From: Sphingomonas sp. 37zxx
GTDB taxonomy: Bacteria; Pseudomonadota; Alphaproteobacteria; Sphingomonadales; Sphingomonadaceae
Reading direction: 5' to 3'
Assembly (NCBI RefSeq): GCF_000786205.1
Contig: NZ_JROH01000005.1
Location: 62,001 to 126,000, forward strand
Length of the DNA: 64,000 nt
Shown: positions 54,742-64,000 of the stretch, piece by piece
Layout of the letters: each line of letters starts with the position of its first letter
How positions within the stretch are numbered: the stretch's first letter is position 1
Notes under the pieces: generated by a model
Seen by the model: only the letters and a program-made list of their open reading frames with translations
Told to the model about the DNA's origin: nothing
Database searches by the model: none
Position numbers and translations under genes: made by a program

Positions 54742-54782
54742 CGTCAATTCTGTTTGACACTCTTTTGCGTCAAGCTCATCAT
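54742..54782 (+). promoter_or_regulatory. bchF promoter with composite PpsR-like site
   Basis: CGTC-N10-GACA (54742-54759) ends in the TTGACA -35 box (54754-54759). CATCAT (54777-54782) lies 17 bases on as a poor -10. A third half-site GTCAA lies at 54769-54773. The same three-half-site pattern stands before bchG. The site lies in the aerR-bchF divergent gap and could act on both. Confidence 0.72.
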
Positions 54783-54812
54783 GCAACCAGCGAATGATGA
54801 GGTGAGGCGGTA

Positions 54813-56596
<1,784 letters not shown>

Positions 56597-56600
56597 AGCG

Positions 56601-58134
56601 ATGCAGTTGACCGTCTGGACCTATGAAGGACCGCCCCATGTCGGCGCGATGCGAGTCGCGACCGCGATGGAGGGTGTGCATTACGTCCTGCACGCGCCGC
56701 AGGGCGACACCTATGCCGACCTGCTGTTCACGATGATCGAACGCCGCGCCAAGCGTCCCCCGGTCACCTACACCACCTTTCAGGCGCGCGATCTGGGCAA
56801 GGACACCGCCGAACTTTTTCAGACCGCGGCGCGCGAAGCATTTGAGCGTTACCAGCCGCAGGCGATGATCGTCGGTGCTTCGTGCACTGCCGAGTTGATC
56901 CAGGACGATCCTTCGGGGCTGATGCAGGCGATGCACCTGCCGATCCCGGTGATCCCGCTCGAATTGCCAAGCTATAGCCGCAAGGAAAGCTGGGGCGCTT
57001 CGGAAACCTTCTACCAGATCGTCCGCACGCTCGCCGATCGCGACGTCCGCCCCGCGCCGCGCGAAGGTCGCCGCCCGCGCGCAAATCTGCTGGGGCCGAC
57101 TGCACTCGGCTTTCGCCACCGCGATGACGTCATCGAAATCACCCGGCTGCTCGATAGCATGGGGATCGACGTTCATTGCGTCGCACCGCTGGGGGCCAGC
57201 CCCGCCGACATCGCGACGCTGGGCGCTGCCGACTTCACCATCTCGCTCTATCCCGAAACCGCCGACACCGCCGCACGCTGGCTGGAAAAGAGCTTCGGTC
57301 AGCCGATCGTGCGCACCGTGCCGATCGGCTATGGCGCGACTCGCGACTTCATCGCCGAAGTCGCCGCCGTCGCGGGCATTGATCCCTCCGCTGCGCTCGA
57401 CACCTCGCTTCTGCCCTGGTGGAGCCGTTCGGTCGATTCGACCTATCTCACCGCCAAGCGCGTCTTCATCTTCGGCGACGCCACCCACGCCATCGCCGCC
57501 GCCCGCGTCGCGCGCGACGAACTGGGTTTCAAGGTAGTCGGCCTTGGCTGCTACAACCGCGAATTAGCGCGCGACTTGCGCGCAGCCGCCGCCGAATATG
57601 GTGTCGAACCGCTCATCACCGACGATTATCTTGAGGTAGAGTCGGCGATTGCCGAGCTTCAGCCCGAATTGGTGCTGGGCACGCAGATGGAGCGCCACAT
57701 CGCCAAGCGGCTTGGCATTCCCTGCGCGGTCATTTCCTCGCCGGTCCATGTCCAGGATTTCCCCGCGCGCTACAGCCCGCAAATGGGGTTTGAGGGCGCG
57801 AACGTGCTCTTCGACACCTGGGTCCATCCGCTGGTGATGGGGCTGGAGGAGCATCTGCTGACGATGTTCCGCGACGATTTCGAATTCGCCGACGATGCAG
57901 GCGCCAGCCATTTGGGACATGGCAAGGTCGCAGCGCCAGCGCCGCCGCCAGTCGATCATGCCCCCGCCGCGACCGACGCGGCGGCGATCGGCTGGACTGC
58001 CGAGGCCGAGCGCGAACTTCGCAAAATCCCGTTCTTCGTGCGCGGCAAGGCACGCCGCAACACCGAAGCCTATGCCGCCGACCACGGCCTGCCGACCGTT
58101 GGCCTCGATACCCTCTATGACGCGAAGGCGCATT

Positions 58135-58145
<11 letters not shown>
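56601..58145 (+). CDS. bchB: dark protochlorophyllide reductase subunit B
   Basis: This 514-residue NifK-like partner of BchN begins [20 protein letters not shown], and Asp36 (APQGDTYAD), the unusual aspartate ligand of the NB cluster, is conserved. A C-terminal domain with [20 protein letters not shown] is typical of BchB/ChlB. ATG 56601 comes four bases after the bchN stop. It overlaps the bchH start by 11 bases. Confidence 0.97.
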
Positions 58146-63339
<5,194 letters not shown>

Positions 63340-63343
<4 letters not shown>

Positions 63344-64000
63344 TCGCCGGGGCCGCCTTCTGGAGCCGGATCGGCACGAAGTTCCTGCCGTTCGCGGATG
63401 CAGCGACGCTGGAATTGCCGCTTGGGCGATTGCTGCGGCTGTCGCTGTTCCAGGTTTCGGTCGGCATGGCGGCGGTGTTGCTGACCGGCACGCTCAACCG
63501 CGTGATGATCGTCGAACTCGGCATGAGCGTATCGCTGGTCGCGGCGATGGTCGCGATCCCGCTGTTGTTCGCGCCCTTCCGTGCGCTGATCGGCCATCGT
63601 TCGGACCATCACCGCTCGGTGCTGGGCTGGAAGCGGGTGCCCTATATCTGGTTCGGCAGCCTGTTGCAGTTTGGTGGCTTCGCCATGCTTCCGTTCGGGA
63701 TGCTGGTGATGGCGGGCGGCGGAGCCGGGCCGGGCGCGGATTGGTCAGGGCATATCGGCAGCGCCGTGGGCTTCCTGATGGTCGGCGCGGGCATGCACAT
63801 GACGCAGACCGCAGGGCTAGCGCTCGCGACCGACCTCGCCCCGGTCGAAGCGCGGCCGCGCGTCGTTGCCCTGCTTTATGTCATGCTGCTGGTCGGCATG
63901 CTGGTCAGCGCGATCGTCATCGGCCAGCTGCTGCGCGAATTTTCGCCGACCAAGCTGGTGCAGGTCATCTCAGGCGTTGCGATGGCGACGATGGTGCTCA
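63340..64000 (+). CDS. lhaA: LhaA/PucC-family light-harvesting assembly protein, partial
   Basis: The first 220 residues of a PucC-family major-facilitator protein are present before the window ends. RLLRLSLFQVSVGMAAVLLTGTLNRVMIVEL and LFAPFRALIGHRSDHHRSVLGWKRVPYIWFG are strong LhaA signatures, with several hydrophobic helices after them. In purple bacteria LhaA helps assemble the LH1 antenna and follows bchM. The start overlaps the bchM stop as ATGA. The puh genes that often follow would lie outside the window. Confidence 0.95.

Noticed and set aside
54726..54743. TGT-N12-ACG in the aerR-bchF gap as a further PpsR site
   Set aside because: It lacks the TGTC/GACA fourth bases on both sides and overlaps the better site; probably chance.

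Overview
The window reads as chromosomal DNA of a high-GC alphaproteobacterium, most likely a sphingomonad (Sphingomonas or a close relative) capable of aerobic anoxygenic phototrophy. The basis is the bacteriochlorophyll gene order at the right end (bchP, a PucC-type gene, bchG, ppsR, aerR/ppaA, then bchF-N-B-H-L-M-lhaA), a general-stress (EcfG-type) promoter motif, and the mix of TamAB, SulP, DctA, SSS and RND systems. This assignment is inference from gene content. No rRNA, tRNA, CRISPR array or insertion sequence was seen. Genes are tightly packed and no gap exceeds 300 bases.

Left third (1-12.3 kb): a partial alpha/beta hydrolase diverges from a SelO-type AMPylase. An AstD-like aldehyde dehydrogenase and a DUF6891-like protein follow. 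Next is a compact assimilatory sulfur operon: siroheme methyltransferase (cobA), DUF2849, sulfite reductase (cysI), DUF934 and APS/PAPS reductase (cysH). A SulP transporter with a possibly structured leader, a tandem universal stress protein and a manganese catalase under an EcfG-type promoter complete this part.

Middle (12.4-46.2 kb): DctA; the conserved ybbA-ybbP/tesA arrangement; a sugar-acid block (SSS symporter, dgoK, dgoA, GntR regulator, Gfo/Idh/MocA oxidoreductase); a complete RND tripartite efflux operon preceded by a perfect palindrome; a trehalose block (otsB, GH15, otsA); a Baeyer-Villiger-type monooxygenase; tamA-tamB; a YihY/BrkB protein; malate synthase G; and a MarR regulator divergent from a two-gene unit. 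That unit pairs a YqcI/YcgG (GntA/RohS-like, heme N-oxygenase family) protein with a DUF1989 protein and is the most interesting poorly described system here.

Right end (46.2-64 kb): a PAS-GGDEF diguanylate cyclase and a lipoprotein cytochrome c lead into the photosynthesis gene cluster. The minus-strand arm carries bchG, the PucC-like gene, bchP, tspO and a small membrane ORF, with ppsR and aerR/ppaA upstream of it on the same strand. The plus-strand arm is bchFNBHLM-lhaA and runs off the window. Two intergenic regions (before bchG and before bchF) carry near-identical three-half-site PpsR-like elements overlapping TTGACA -35 boxes. This suggests that the PpsR/AerR pair encoded between the two arms controls both. 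The encoded PpsR has only one cysteine, in its DNA-binding domain.
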